64,000 bases of DNA from an uncultured Maribacter sp. Lineage in GTDB: Bacteria; Bacteroidota; Bacteroidia; Flavobacteriales; Flavobacteriaceae. Below are positions 1 through 7,593 of this stretch, piece after piece; position 1 is the first letter of the stretch; each line of letters begins with the position of its first letter. Both the position numbers and the translations under genes were made by a program. Under the pieces are notes generated by a model. That model ran no database searches. It worked only from the letters and a program-made list of their open reading frames with translations, and was not told the DNA's origin. The DNA lies in assembly GCF_947495965.1 (NCBI RefSeq), contig NZ_CANMBB010000004.1:248001-312000 (forward strand). The letters run 5' to 3'.

Positions 1-1
1 T

Positions 2-1132
2 GTGGAAGATAAAGTAATGGCACATTGTGAGTTATTACCAGAGCAAGCTTTAGGGAAAAATATTTATGCGCATACAGAAAGAGATGGTTTGCCAGTACTG
101 GCAAATGCATCTATAGCCCTTTTAGGAGTAAAAGAGTCTAGGAATGCATTTGAAAAGAAAACAGAAAAATTAGATGTTTCTGCTATAAGGATACAGTTTT
201 ATAAATTAATGTCTGGCAATTGGAATTCTACCATTGTAGATATGGGGGACATTGAAGAAGGAGAATCTGTTGAAGATACCTATTTTGTAGTAAAAGAAAT
301 TGTTGCAGGATTATTAGAAGAAAATATTGTTCCTATTATTTTAGGAGCAACACAAGATATTACCTATGCGGCTTATAGAGCTTTTGATGGGATAAAAGAC
401 ATGATTAATTTAGTGGCTGTAGATAGCCGCTTTGATTTTGGAATGGAAGACGAACTTATTTCTTCGCATTCCTATATGAGCAAAATTATTACAGATAAGC
501 CTAATAACTTATTTAACTTTTCTAACATAGGATACCAAAGTTATTTTAATGCGCAAGAAGAATTAGACCTTATGGAGCGTCTTTTTTTTGATTCTTATAG
601 GTTAGGAGAAATGGTTAATGACATTACCTTGTCAGAACCAGTGTTAAGAAATGCACATATGGTAAGCTTAGATGCAAGAGCAATTAGAGCTAGTGAAATA
701 TGCCTATCTGCAAATTTTTCTCCAAACGGGTTTAGTGGACCAGAAATTTGTGCTATTGCAAGATATGCGGGCATTAGTGATAAAGTTAGCGTGTTTGGTA
801 TTTATGAAATGGAAAATACCGTACAATCCAGCCAATTAATTGCACAAATGATGTGGTATTTTGTAGAAGGTTATAACTTTAGAATAGAAGAATCTCCATA
901 CTCAAATACAGACTTTAATAAGTATATAGTACCTAATGAGACCGAAGAACTTATTTTTCATAAAAGCTTATTAACAGAAAGATGGTGGGTAGAAGTACCA
1001 TCAATAATATCTTCACATACTAAAACAAATTCACCTGCGTTATTACCATGCACAGAAAAGGACTATTTAGATGCATGTAATCAAAATATTCCGGAAAGGT
1101 GGTTTAAAGCTTATAAGAAAGGCTTTAATTAA
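2..1132 (+). CDS. Arginase/formimidoylglutamase-fold protein, 5' end cut by the window, metal site degenerate
   Basis: The frame is open to the left edge and the first visible codon (GTG at 2) is probably internal, so the N-terminus is missing. The overall pattern is that of the ureohydrolase (arginase, agmatinase, formimidoylglutamase) family. The metal-binding motifs are altered, numbering from the first visible codon: the usual GGxHD is GATQD (115-119), DAHxD is DSRFD (141-145), and SxDxDxxDP is SLDARAIRASE (222-232). The late family motif PNGFSGPE (241-248) is kept. Several Mn ligands are therefore absent, and a hydrolase activity is doubtful although databases probably label it formimidoylglutamase. 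It lies 123 bp upstream of gldK on the same strand, the position in which a gene of this type is often found in flavobacteria. Its role there is unknown. Confidence 0.8.
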   Translation: MEDKVMAHCELLPEQALGKNIYAHTERDGLPVLANASIALLGVKESRNAFEKKTEKLDVSAIRIQFYKLMSGNWNSTIVDMGDIEEGESVEDTYFVVKEIVAGLLEENIVPIILGATQDITYAAYRAFDGIKDMINLVAVDSRFDFGMEDELISSHSYMSKIITDKPNNLFNFSNIGYQSYFNAQEELDLMERLFFDSYRLGEMVNDITLSEPVLRNAHMVSLDARAIRASEICLSANFSPNGFSGPEICAIARYAGISDKVSVFGIYEMENTVQSSQLIAQMMWYFVEGYNFRIEESPYSNTDFNKYIVPNETEELIFHKSLLTERWWVEVPSIISSHTKTNSPALLPCTEKDYLDACNQNIPERWFKAYKKGFN

Positions 1133-1255
1133 CATAAAATTTTTTTAAAAGGATTACAAGTACAATACAATAATTTGCTCAAAACGTAGTTTTAGAGAGT
1201 AGAATAAACAATTGTGTTTGCAATTTTTAACCATAATCGAAATTTAACCTAAAGT

Positions 1256-2620
1256 ATGAAGAAGCTATTGTTATCATCTATAGCGTTTGTTTTTTTACTC
1301 ACGAGTTGTGGGTCTAAAACTAAAGGAGAGCTAGTCGGAGTCCAAGGAAAGAAGTGGTATCCGGAAAAACCCTATGGAATGGAATTAATCCCAAGAGGAT
1401 CTTTCATTATGGGTAAGAGTGAGGAAGACCAAGCTAAAGTTCTTAACGCACCAACAAAAACAGTAACCGTTCGTTCTTTTTATATGGATGATACTGAAAT
1501 TACAAATAGCGAGTATCGCCAGTTTGTAGAGTGGGTAAAAGATTCTATTACTAGAACAAAATTAGCTATCCTTGCTGATGAGTTAGGTATAGGTCCAGAA
1601 GAAGGAGGAATTGGAGATTTTGTATTTAAAGATGCAGATACCACCAAAGCCTCAGTTTATGACAAGTATATGTTAGATAACTATTCTGGTATGGGCGAAA
1701 CTGGTTTTGAAGGAAGAGCGCTTAATAAAGATGAAAATCTTATTTGGGACGTTTCAGAATATCCAGATGAATATTATACCGAAGTAATGGACTCTCTTTA
1801 TATTCCTGAAGAAGAATCATACAATGGGCAAAGAACAATAGACGTTACTAAACTTAAATATAAGTATAGTTGGATGGATATTGAAGCTGCAGCGCGTGCA
1901 TCTAGAAAAGGAAATAAGAGTAGAAAAGACTTTATTCGTCATGAAGAGTTAGAAATTTATCCAGATACAACGGTATGGATTCGTGATTTTGAGTATTCTT
2001 ATAATGAGCCAATGCACAATGATTATTTTTGGCATGATGCATATAGCGAATATCCTGTAGTTGGGATCTCTTGGAAGCAAGCACAAGCTTTTTGTAACTG
2101 GAGAACTAAACACAAAAATGACGACCAAAAAAGTAAAGGAAAGCAATTTGTAAATAAATTTAGGCTACCTACAGAAGCAGAATGGGAGTATGCAGCAAGA
2201 GGTGGTATTGAAGGAGGAACGTACCCATGGGGTGGTCCTTATGTAATTAGTGATACAGGATGTTTTATGGCAAACTTTAAACCACAACGTGGGGATTATG
2301 CAGCCGATCAAGCATTATATACTGTAGAAGCTAAATCTTACGAACCTAATGATTTTAACTTATACAACATGGCTGGTAATGTTTCGGAATGGACAAACTC
2401 TAGCTATGATCCAAACTCTTACGAATATGTATCTACTATGAACCCTAATGGTGGCGATGGTAGTAACGAAAGAAAAGTTATTAGAGGTGGTTCTTGGAAA
2501 GATGTTGCTTATTTCCTACAAGTAAGTACAAGAGATTATGAATACGCAGATTCTGCACGTAGTTATGTTGGTTTTAGAACCGTACAAGATTACATGGGAG
2601 AAGAAGATTCAACTAGATAA
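1256..2620 (+). CDS. gldK: GldK, type IX secretion/gliding outer-membrane ring lipoprotein
   Basis: Lipoprotein of the T9SS. Together with GldN it forms the ring under the outer membrane that is essential for secretion and gliding. The N-terminus is a lipoprotein signal with lipobox LTSC (Cys about residue 18). The rest (about 35-450) is an FGE-sulfatase/SUMF1-like fold, seen from LPTEAEWEYAARGG, MAGNVSEWTNSSY and VIRGGSWKD near the C-terminus. The length of 454 aa fits GldK. It is first in the gldK-gldL-gldM-gldN order that is diagnostic for Bacteroidota, with 86 bp to gldL. The formylglycine-generating activity of the fold is not expected in GldK. The identification is firm because of the following genes. 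Confidence 0.96.
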   Translation: MKKLLLSSIAFVFLLTSCGSKTKGELVGVQGKKWYPEKPYGMELIPRGSFIMGKSEEDQAKVLNAPTKTVTVRSFYMDDTEITNSEYRQFVEWVKDSITRTKLAILADELGIGPEEGGIGDFVFKDADTTKASVYDKYMLDNYSGMGETGFEGRALNKDENLIWDVSEYPDEYYTEVMDSLYIPEEESYNGQRTIDVTKLKYKYSWMDIEAAARASRKGNKSRKDFIRHEELEIYPDTTVWIRDFEYSYNEPMHNDYFWHDAYSEYPVVGISWKQAQAFCNWRTKHKNDDQKSKGKQFVNKFRLPTEAEWEYAARGGIEGGTYPWGGPYVISDTGCFMANFKPQRGDYAADQALYTVEAKSYEPNDFNLYNMAGNVSEWTNSSYDPNSYEYVSTMNPNGGDGSNERKVIRGGSWKDVAYFLQVSTRDYEYADSARSYVGFRTVQDYMGEEDSTR

Positions 2621-2706
2621 GAATTATTTTAAACAATTATAATTAAACAAGTATCAAATTTTAACCAAATCTTTATTATTTATTAAACCTTAAATTAAAT
2701 TAAATT

Positions 2707-3360
2707 ATGGCACAGTCAAAATCAACAAAGAAATTATTTAATATGGCCTACGGTCTTGGGGCATCTATTGTAATTATCGGAGCATTATTCAAAATCCTTC
2801 ACTGGGAATTAGGACCATTAAATGGTGGCGTTCTTTTAGCGATAGGTCTTATTACAGAGGCAGCAATTTTTGCAATTAGTGCATTTGAACCAATAGAGGA
2901 CGAGTACGATTGGTCTTTAGTATATCCAGAATTAGCAGGTGGAGAAGGTTCTCCAAGAGCTGTAAGTGAAGCTGCTGATGTTAAAGAAGCAGAAGCATCT
3001 TTATCTAAAAAATTAGATAATTTATTACAAGAAGCAGGTGTAGATGCAAACTTAATGGAGAGCTTAGGTTCTAGCATTAAAAACTTTGAAGGAGCTGCAA
3101 AAGGAATTGCACCTACTGTAGATGCAATGGAGTCTACTAAAAAGTATTCTGAAGAAATGGTACATGCTGCCGCTCAAATGGAATCTTTAAATAGTCTTTA
3201 CAAAGTACAGTTAGAAAGTGCAAGTAAGCAAGCTTCTGTAAATGAAGAAGTAGTACAAAATGCAAGTGCATTAAAAGAGCAAATGGCTTCTTTATCTACA
3301 AACTTATCTTCATTAAATGGAGTATATGGTGGAATGTTATCTGCAATGAGCAAAAACTAA
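2707..3360 (+). CDS. gldL: GldL, inner-membrane motor protein of T9SS/gliding
   Basis: Inner-membrane protein that with GldM forms the proton-driven rotary motor powering type IX secretion and gliding. Two N-terminal transmembrane helices are visible (about 15-33 and 38-60), followed by a cytoplasmic helical region with coiled-coil character. The charged in-membrane residues described for GldL are present: Lys29 and His32 in helix 1 and Glu51 in helix 2, with Glu61 at its end. The first three match the K27/H30/E49 set of Flavobacterium johnsoniae with an offset of two. Length 217 aa is typical. It sits between gldK and gldM and has no promoter of its own that I can see. Confidence 0.96.
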   Translation: MAQSKSTKKLFNMAYGLGASIVIIGALFKILHWELGPLNGGVLLAIGLITEAAIFAISAFEPIEDEYDWSLVYPELAGGEGSPRAVSEAADVKEAEASLSKKLDNLLQEAGVDANLMESLGSSIKNFEGAAKGIAPTVDAMESTKKYSEEMVHAAAQMESLNSLYKVQLESASKQASVNEEVVQNASALKEQMASLSTNLSSLNGVYGGMLSAMSKN

Positions 3361-3412
3361 TTAGAGATTAGTAAATAACCCCAAATTAATAACAAAATCT
3401 AATTAGAAAAAC

Positions 3413-4981
3413 ATGGCAGGAGGAAAACAGTCACCACGTCAGAAAATGGTAAACCTAATGTATTTGGTTTTCATTTGTATGCTGGCTTTAAATATGAGTA
3501 AAGAAGTTCTAGCGGCATTCGGTATTATGAATGTAAAAATGGAAGCTTCTAATGCAAAAACCACAGAAAGTAACCTAGCTTTCTTAACAGGTTTAGAAAC
3601 AAAAGCATCAGAAAATGCTGAAAAATTTGGTCCTTTATATAAGGATGCAAAGAAAATTAAAGAATTATCTAAAGATTACTATGATTACTTGGAAGGTCTT
3701 AAGTCAGAAATGATGACAGGCGTTAAAGATCCAAAGGATTATGCAGTAATGGATAAATCAGATTTCTTAGATCAAAAATTCTTTCAAGGAGAAAACCTTG
3801 CCGAAGGTGGCCAAGAGTTCTTAAAAAGAATTAACGATTATCGTACACAAGTATCTGCTGTTTTACCAGCAAACATGAAAGATGTTAAGTCTTCAGTTGC
3901 TACTAGATTTGAAACTGGTGATGCTAATGGTAAAGTTGAAAAGAGAGATGGTACAAAGCAAGATTGGATTAACTATCATTATGAAGGTTTCCCATTAATT
4001 GCTTCTTTAGCTAAAATCACAGCTTTACAGTCAGATATTAAAGCTACAGAAGAAGATGCTTTAAAATCTATGTTACAAGGACAATTAAGTAGCGAAGTTT
4101 CTATGACAAACTATACTACTTTATTAGAGCAAGAGAAATCTGCATTCTATTCTGGAGAAAAGTTTTCAGGAAGCGTAGTATTAGGTCGTAAAGATGCTAC
4201 TACAAAGCCAAATGAAGTTAACTTAAAGTTAGACGGTAGAAAATTAGTAGAAGGAAAAGATTACGAGATTAAAGATGGTCAGGTGAAGTTATTAGTTAGC
4301 GCTGGTGCTCCTGGAGATCATAAGATTGAAGGTAATCTAGTATTTATGCAAGATGGCGAGCGTACAGAAGTACCTGTATCTTCAACATTTGCTACAATAT
4401 CTAAGCCTAATGCAGCATTAATTGCAGCAGATAAGATGAACGTTGTTTATCGTGGTGTTCCTAACCCAATGTCTATCTCTATACCTGGTATACCTAACAA
4501 TAAAGTTAGTGCTTCTGCAGCTGGTCTTAGAAAGAGTTCTGGTAGCAAGTATATTATGACACCAGGAAAAGGAAGAACAGTAAGTATTGTTGCTTCTGGT
4601 ACATTACCTGACGGACAAAGAGTATCTTCTAAATCTGAATTTAGAATTAAAGATATTCCAAGACCATCTGGAGCTATTAGAGGAGAATCTGGTTCTGCAA
4701 AAATGCCAAGAAAAAACTTAGAAATGTCTACAGTTGGTGCATTATTAGAAGACTTTGATTTTGACTTGAATCTTAAAGTAAGCGGATTTAAATTTAAAGT
4801 TCCTGGACAACCTACAGTTAGTGTTAAAGGTAGTAGATTAGACTCAAGAGCTAAATCTGCACTTAAGAGAGCAAAAAGAGGTGATGCAGTTCAAATATTT
4901 GATATTAACGCATATATCACAAACAATAAAGGTTATAAATTAAAGAAAGTATCTCCAGTAGTTGTTGAGATTACTAACTAA
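3413..4981 (+). CDS. gldM: GldM, periplasm-spanning motor shaft of T9SS/gliding
   Basis: GldM dimers form the long periplasmic shaft that carries rotation from the inner-membrane GldL ring to the GldK/GldN ring. One N-terminal transmembrane helix follows the MAGGKQSPRQKMVNLMYLV start (about 12-35). The large periplasmic part (about 40-522) is made of successive domains in the family and ends in the GldM C-terminal domain, here with PRPSGAIRGESG near residue 420. Length 522 aa matches the family. It is 52 bp after gldL. A 13-bp-stem hairpin lies between gldM and gldN, so the last gene may be expressed at a different level. Confidence 0.96.
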   Translation: MAGGKQSPRQKMVNLMYLVFICMLALNMSKEVLAAFGIMNVKMEASNAKTTESNLAFLTGLETKASENAEKFGPLYKDAKKIKELSKDYYDYLEGLKSEMMTGVKDPKDYAVMDKSDFLDQKFFQGENLAEGGQEFLKRINDYRTQVSAVLPANMKDVKSSVATRFETGDANGKVEKRDGTKQDWINYHYEGFPLIASLAKITALQSDIKATEEDALKSMLQGQLSSEVSMTNYTTLLEQEKSAFYSGEKFSGSVVLGRKDATTKPNEVNLKLDGRKLVEGKDYEIKDGQVKLLVSAGAPGDHKIEGNLVFMQDGERTEVPVSSTFATISKPNAALIAADKMNVVYRGVPNPMSISIPGIPNNKVSASAAGLRKSSGSKYIMTPGKGRTVSIVASGTLPDGQRVSSKSEFRIKDIPRPSGAIRGESGSAKMPRKNLEMSTVGALLEDFDFDLNLKVSGFKFKVPGQPTVSVKGSRLDSRAKSALKRAKRGDAVQIFDINAYITNNKGYKLKKVSPVVVEITN

Positions 4982-4996
4982 TAGTTTATAAATACA

Positions 4997-5037
4997 AAAA
5001 TGTAATGAGTTATTTTCTAAATAGCTCATTACATTTT
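4997..5037 (+). terminator. Intergenic hairpin between gldM and gldN
   Basis: AAAATGTAATGAG (4997-5009) pairs perfectly with CTCATTACATTTT (5025-5037) around a 15-nt loop. It resembles an intrinsic terminator, but the T-run is within the stem and gldN follows 28 nt later. It may be a partial terminator, an mRNA processing or stability element, or a GldM/GldN stoichiometry control. Structure seen; function inferred. Confidence 0.6.
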
Positions 5038-5065
5038 AAAAAGTAAAAACAATAAATAGTTACAA

Positions 5066-5968
5066 ATGAATTGGAAAAAAGTTTTATTAATCGGAGCTGT
5101 TAGTTTTTTACCATTATCTATGATGGCCCAAGCGAACATTTTGAACGCTAAAAAGCCACAAGATATTGGGATTAGAACAACAGAACAAAAAGCGTTAGAT
5201 AATGATGCTCCTTTAAAATATGGTTATGTAGATGACAGAGACATTCTTTGGTCTAAAACTATATGGGAGACAGTAGATTTAGATGAGCGTGTAAACTTTC
5301 CATTATACTACCCTATAGATACTATAGATATAGGAGCAGATAGAAGATCGTTATACGATGTTTTAATTAAAAACATTAAAAACGGGAAACTAGAAGATGT
5401 ATATGTGGATTCTTATTTTACCGAGAAAAGAAAATTTAGTGATTTAGAAGCTACATTACAAAAAGTAGATACAACAGATTACGGATACGAGCAATTAAAT
5501 GCAGGAGAACAAATTTCTGAAGAATATATAAACAGAAGAGATTTAACTGCTGCAGATATAGAAGAGTACCGTATTAAAGGAATCTGGTATTTTGACAAAA
5601 GACAAGGAGAATTAAAATATCGTTTATTAGGTATTGCTCCAGTTGCGCCAGATGTTAACTTTATTGATGATGAATCTATGGATCCAGGAGATGCGAAAGT
5701 GGAACTTTTCTGGGTATGGTACCCAAGTGCAAGACAAATTCTGCACGAAGCAAAAGTTTTTAACCAACGTAACTCTGCACAGCCAATATCTTTTGATATG
5801 TTACTTAATGCAAGAAGGTTTAATGCCGTAATTTATAGAGAAGATAATGTGCATGGAGACCGTAAGGTAAGCGATTATATTGCAGATAATGCATTGTTTC
5901 AATTATTGGAAGCCAAACGTATAAAAGAGGTTATCCGAGACAGGGAACAAGATATGTGGGCATATTAA
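5066..5968 (+). CDS. gldN: GldN, periplasmic ring component of T9SS/gliding
   Basis: Periplasmic partner of GldK in the T9SS ring complex. A cleavable signal peptide is visible (MNWKKVLLIGAVSF.. to about MMAQA), followed by about 280 residues with no transmembrane segment. Length 300 aa fits GldN. It is last in the gldKLMN set, 84 bp after gldM and with a hairpin in the gap, and is followed within 40 bp by a strong intrinsic terminator. The motor operon therefore clearly ends here. The gene order carries most of the identification. Confidence 0.95.
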   Translation: MNWKKVLLIGAVSFLPLSMMAQANILNAKKPQDIGIRTTEQKALDNDAPLKYGYVDDRDILWSKTIWETVDLDERVNFPLYYPIDTIDIGADRRSLYDVLIKNIKNGKLEDVYVDSYFTEKRKFSDLEATLQKVDTTDYGYEQLNAGEQISEEYINRRDLTAADIEEYRIKGIWYFDKRQGELKYRLLGIAPVAPDVNFIDDESMDPGDAKVELFWVWYPSARQILHEAKVFNQRNSAQPISFDMLLNARRFNAVIYREDNVHGDRKVSDYIADNALFQLLEAKRIKEVIRDREQDMWAY

Positions 5969-6001
5969 CCACGGAATATTCCAATTCAATATAATATGAT
6001 G

Positions 6002-6036
6002 AAAATCCTCAGTGAAAACTGAGGATTTTTTTTATT
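6002..6036 (+). terminator. Intrinsic terminator of the gldKLMN operon
   Basis: A 12-bp stem, AAAATCCTCAGT (6002-6013) with ACTGAGGATTTT (6018-6029), and a GAAA tetraloop are followed by a run of T. This is a classic rho-independent terminator 34 bp after gldN. Confidence 0.92.
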
Positions 6037-6071
6037 TTAAAATAGGTCAGACATTTCATTTAAACTTATAA

Positions 6072-6079
6072 TACCTTTG
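6072..6079 (+). promoter_or_regulatory. Bacteroidota -7 promoter element (TACCTTTG) for the FAD oxidoreductase
   Basis: TACCTTTG matches the TAnnTTTG consensus exactly and ends only 4 nt before the ATG at 6084. The start would thus fall at or next to the transcription start, giving a nearly leaderless mRNA. Confidence 0.6.
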
Positions 6080-6083
6080 CGCT

Positions 6084-7142
6084 ATGGTAGATTATTTAGT
6101 AGTAGGTTTAGGGTTGGCAGGTATTTCTTTTTGTGAACAATTAGAAAAAAACAATAAAACGTTTAAAGTAATTAGTGATACTTCCCAAACGTCTTCTATA
6201 GTTGCTGGGGGGCTTTATAATCCAGTAATCCTTAAGAGATTTACTTTGGCATGGAATGCAAACCATCAATTAGAATTGGCAATGCCTTTTTATCAAAATT
6301 TAGAAGAAAAACTAAAAACTAAATTGGATTATAAAGTTCCGGTATATAGAAGATTTGCATCTATAGAAGAACAAAATATGTGGTTTGAAGCAGCAGATAA
6401 GAATACGTTACAACCTTTTTTGTCTACCCAAATAAAAGTAAATAATAATACTGCAATTGATGCTCCCTTTGGTTACGGAGAAGTTTTAGATACTGGTAGA
6501 ATAGATACAAAGGTGTTGTTAAAGAAGTATAAATCTTTTTTAAAAGATAAAAATGTATTAGAAGAAGAAACCTTTAATTATGATGCACTTATTTTAGAAG
6601 AAGACGATGTTTCTTATAAAGCCATAAAAGCTAAAAAAATAGTTTTTGCCACTGGTTATGGTTTAAAAAGCAATCCGTTTTTTAATTATTTGCCATTAAA
6701 CGGTACAAAAGGAGAGCTTTTAACTATAAAAACGCCAGAGTTAAAAGAAAATAATGTAATTAAATCATCGGTATTTATTATTCCTTTAGGAGGAGATTTA
6801 TACCGTATAGGAGCAACCTATAAATGGAAAGATAAGAGCAATACTCCGACAGAAGAAGCTAAGTCTGAATTGTTAGAAAAACTAAATACGTTTTTAAAGT
6901 GTAATTACACTATTGTAAACCATGTTGCAGGAATACGACCTACAGTGGCAGATAGAAGACCTTTGTTAGGTAAGCACCCTAAACATAAAAATATGTTTGT
7001 TTTAAACGGTTTTGGTTCTAGAGGAGTTATGATTGCTCCTTATGCATCAAACTTATTATTAGAATATATAGAAAGTGATAGGGCATTACCTCCCGAAATA
7101 GATATTTCTAGATTTACAAAAAAATATTATAAAGCACTTTAG
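6084..7142 (+). CDS. FAD-dependent oxidoreductase of the DAO family
   Basis: Predicted cytosolic flavoprotein of the D-amino-acid oxidase/glycine oxidase superfamily (DadA/ThiO-like). The dinucleotide-binding motif VGLGLAGISFCEQL is at residues 7-20, followed by SSIVAGGLYNPV. The C-terminal FAD segment is GIRPTVADRRPLLG and NGFGSRGVMIAPY. Length 352 aa is normal for the family. The substrate cannot be read from the sequence. The start is fixed by the fold, because the first beta strand begins at residue 2, and it lies only 4 nt after a TACCTTTG promoter element. The gene ends with a 4-bp overlap with the convergent DUF983 gene. A gene like this is frequently found after gldN in flavobacteria, but no link to gliding is established here. 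Confidence 0.85.
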   Translation: MVDYLVVGLGLAGISFCEQLEKNNKTFKVISDTSQTSSIVAGGLYNPVILKRFTLAWNANHQLELAMPFYQNLEEKLKTKLDYKVPVYRRFASIEEQNMWFEAADKNTLQPFLSTQIKVNNNTAIDAPFGYGEVLDTGRIDTKVLLKKYKSFLKDKNVLEEETFNYDALILEEDDVSYKAIKAKKIVFATGYGLKSNPFFNYLPLNGTKGELLTIKTPELKENNVIKSSVFIIPLGGDLYRIGATYKWKDKSNTPTEEAKSELLEKLNTFLKCNYTIVNHVAGIRPTVADRRPLLGKHPKHKNMFVLNGFGSRGVMIAPYASNLLLEYIESDRALPPEIDISRFTKKYYKAL

Positions 7143-7528
7143 CTTACTTTATTCTTTGCAGTAGCATCATATTTTACAAAAAGATTAATCCATATATTTC
7201 TAGAGAGACGCATTATAATTGGCATAAAAACAACCAAAGTACCCATTATAATAAAAAAGCTATTTAAAAGTGTAGTTTGTATAAAAAATCTAGAGATAAT
7301 AAAAGCAGCTACAGCAAAGGCAATACCAACGCCATAACTTACATACATTGCACCATAAAAGAAAGAAGGTTCTATCTTATATTTTGTATTACAATGGGAG
7401 CAGCGTTCGTGCATTTTTAAAACATTTCCTAAATGGAAAGGGTTTTTGTCTAAATACATGCTTTCTTCATGACATTTAGGACAAGTTCCTGTTAAAATAC
7501 TGTAGAGTTTGTTTCCTTTTTTTAACAT
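7139..7528 (-). CDS. DUF983 membrane protein with two CxxC pairs
   Basis: Small membrane protein of family DUF983. The N-terminus carries GTCPKCHEESMY and later ERCSHCNTKY, two CxxC pairs that look like a zinc knuckle. Then come two hydrophobic segments (FYGAMYVSYGVGIAFAVAAF and a second stretch ending in FMPIIMRLSR). I place the start at the ATG at 7528 (129 aa), because the frame upstream to 7555 adds only a poorly conserved lysine-rich lead. The stop overlaps the convergent oxidoreductase by 4 bp. The function of the family is unknown; no partner is evident from the neighbours. Confidence 0.85.
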   Translation of the reverse strand: MLKKGNKLYSILTGTCPKCHEESMYLDKNPFHLGNVLKMHERCSHCNTKYKIEPSFFYGAMYVSYGVGIAFAVAAFIISRFFIQTTLLNSFFIIMGTLVVFMPIIMRLSRNIWINLFVKYDATAKNKVS

Positions 7529-7593
7529 TTGCAAAATGTTTTTGTAAAAGTACAAGAATGTGTACTATTTAATATATAAATCAATTATAAAAA

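Noticed and set aside
1949-2146. Minus-strand frame inside gldK, and similar 60-130-codon frames opposite many genes
   Set aside because: All lie within clearly coding regions on the other strand and carry no recognisable motif.
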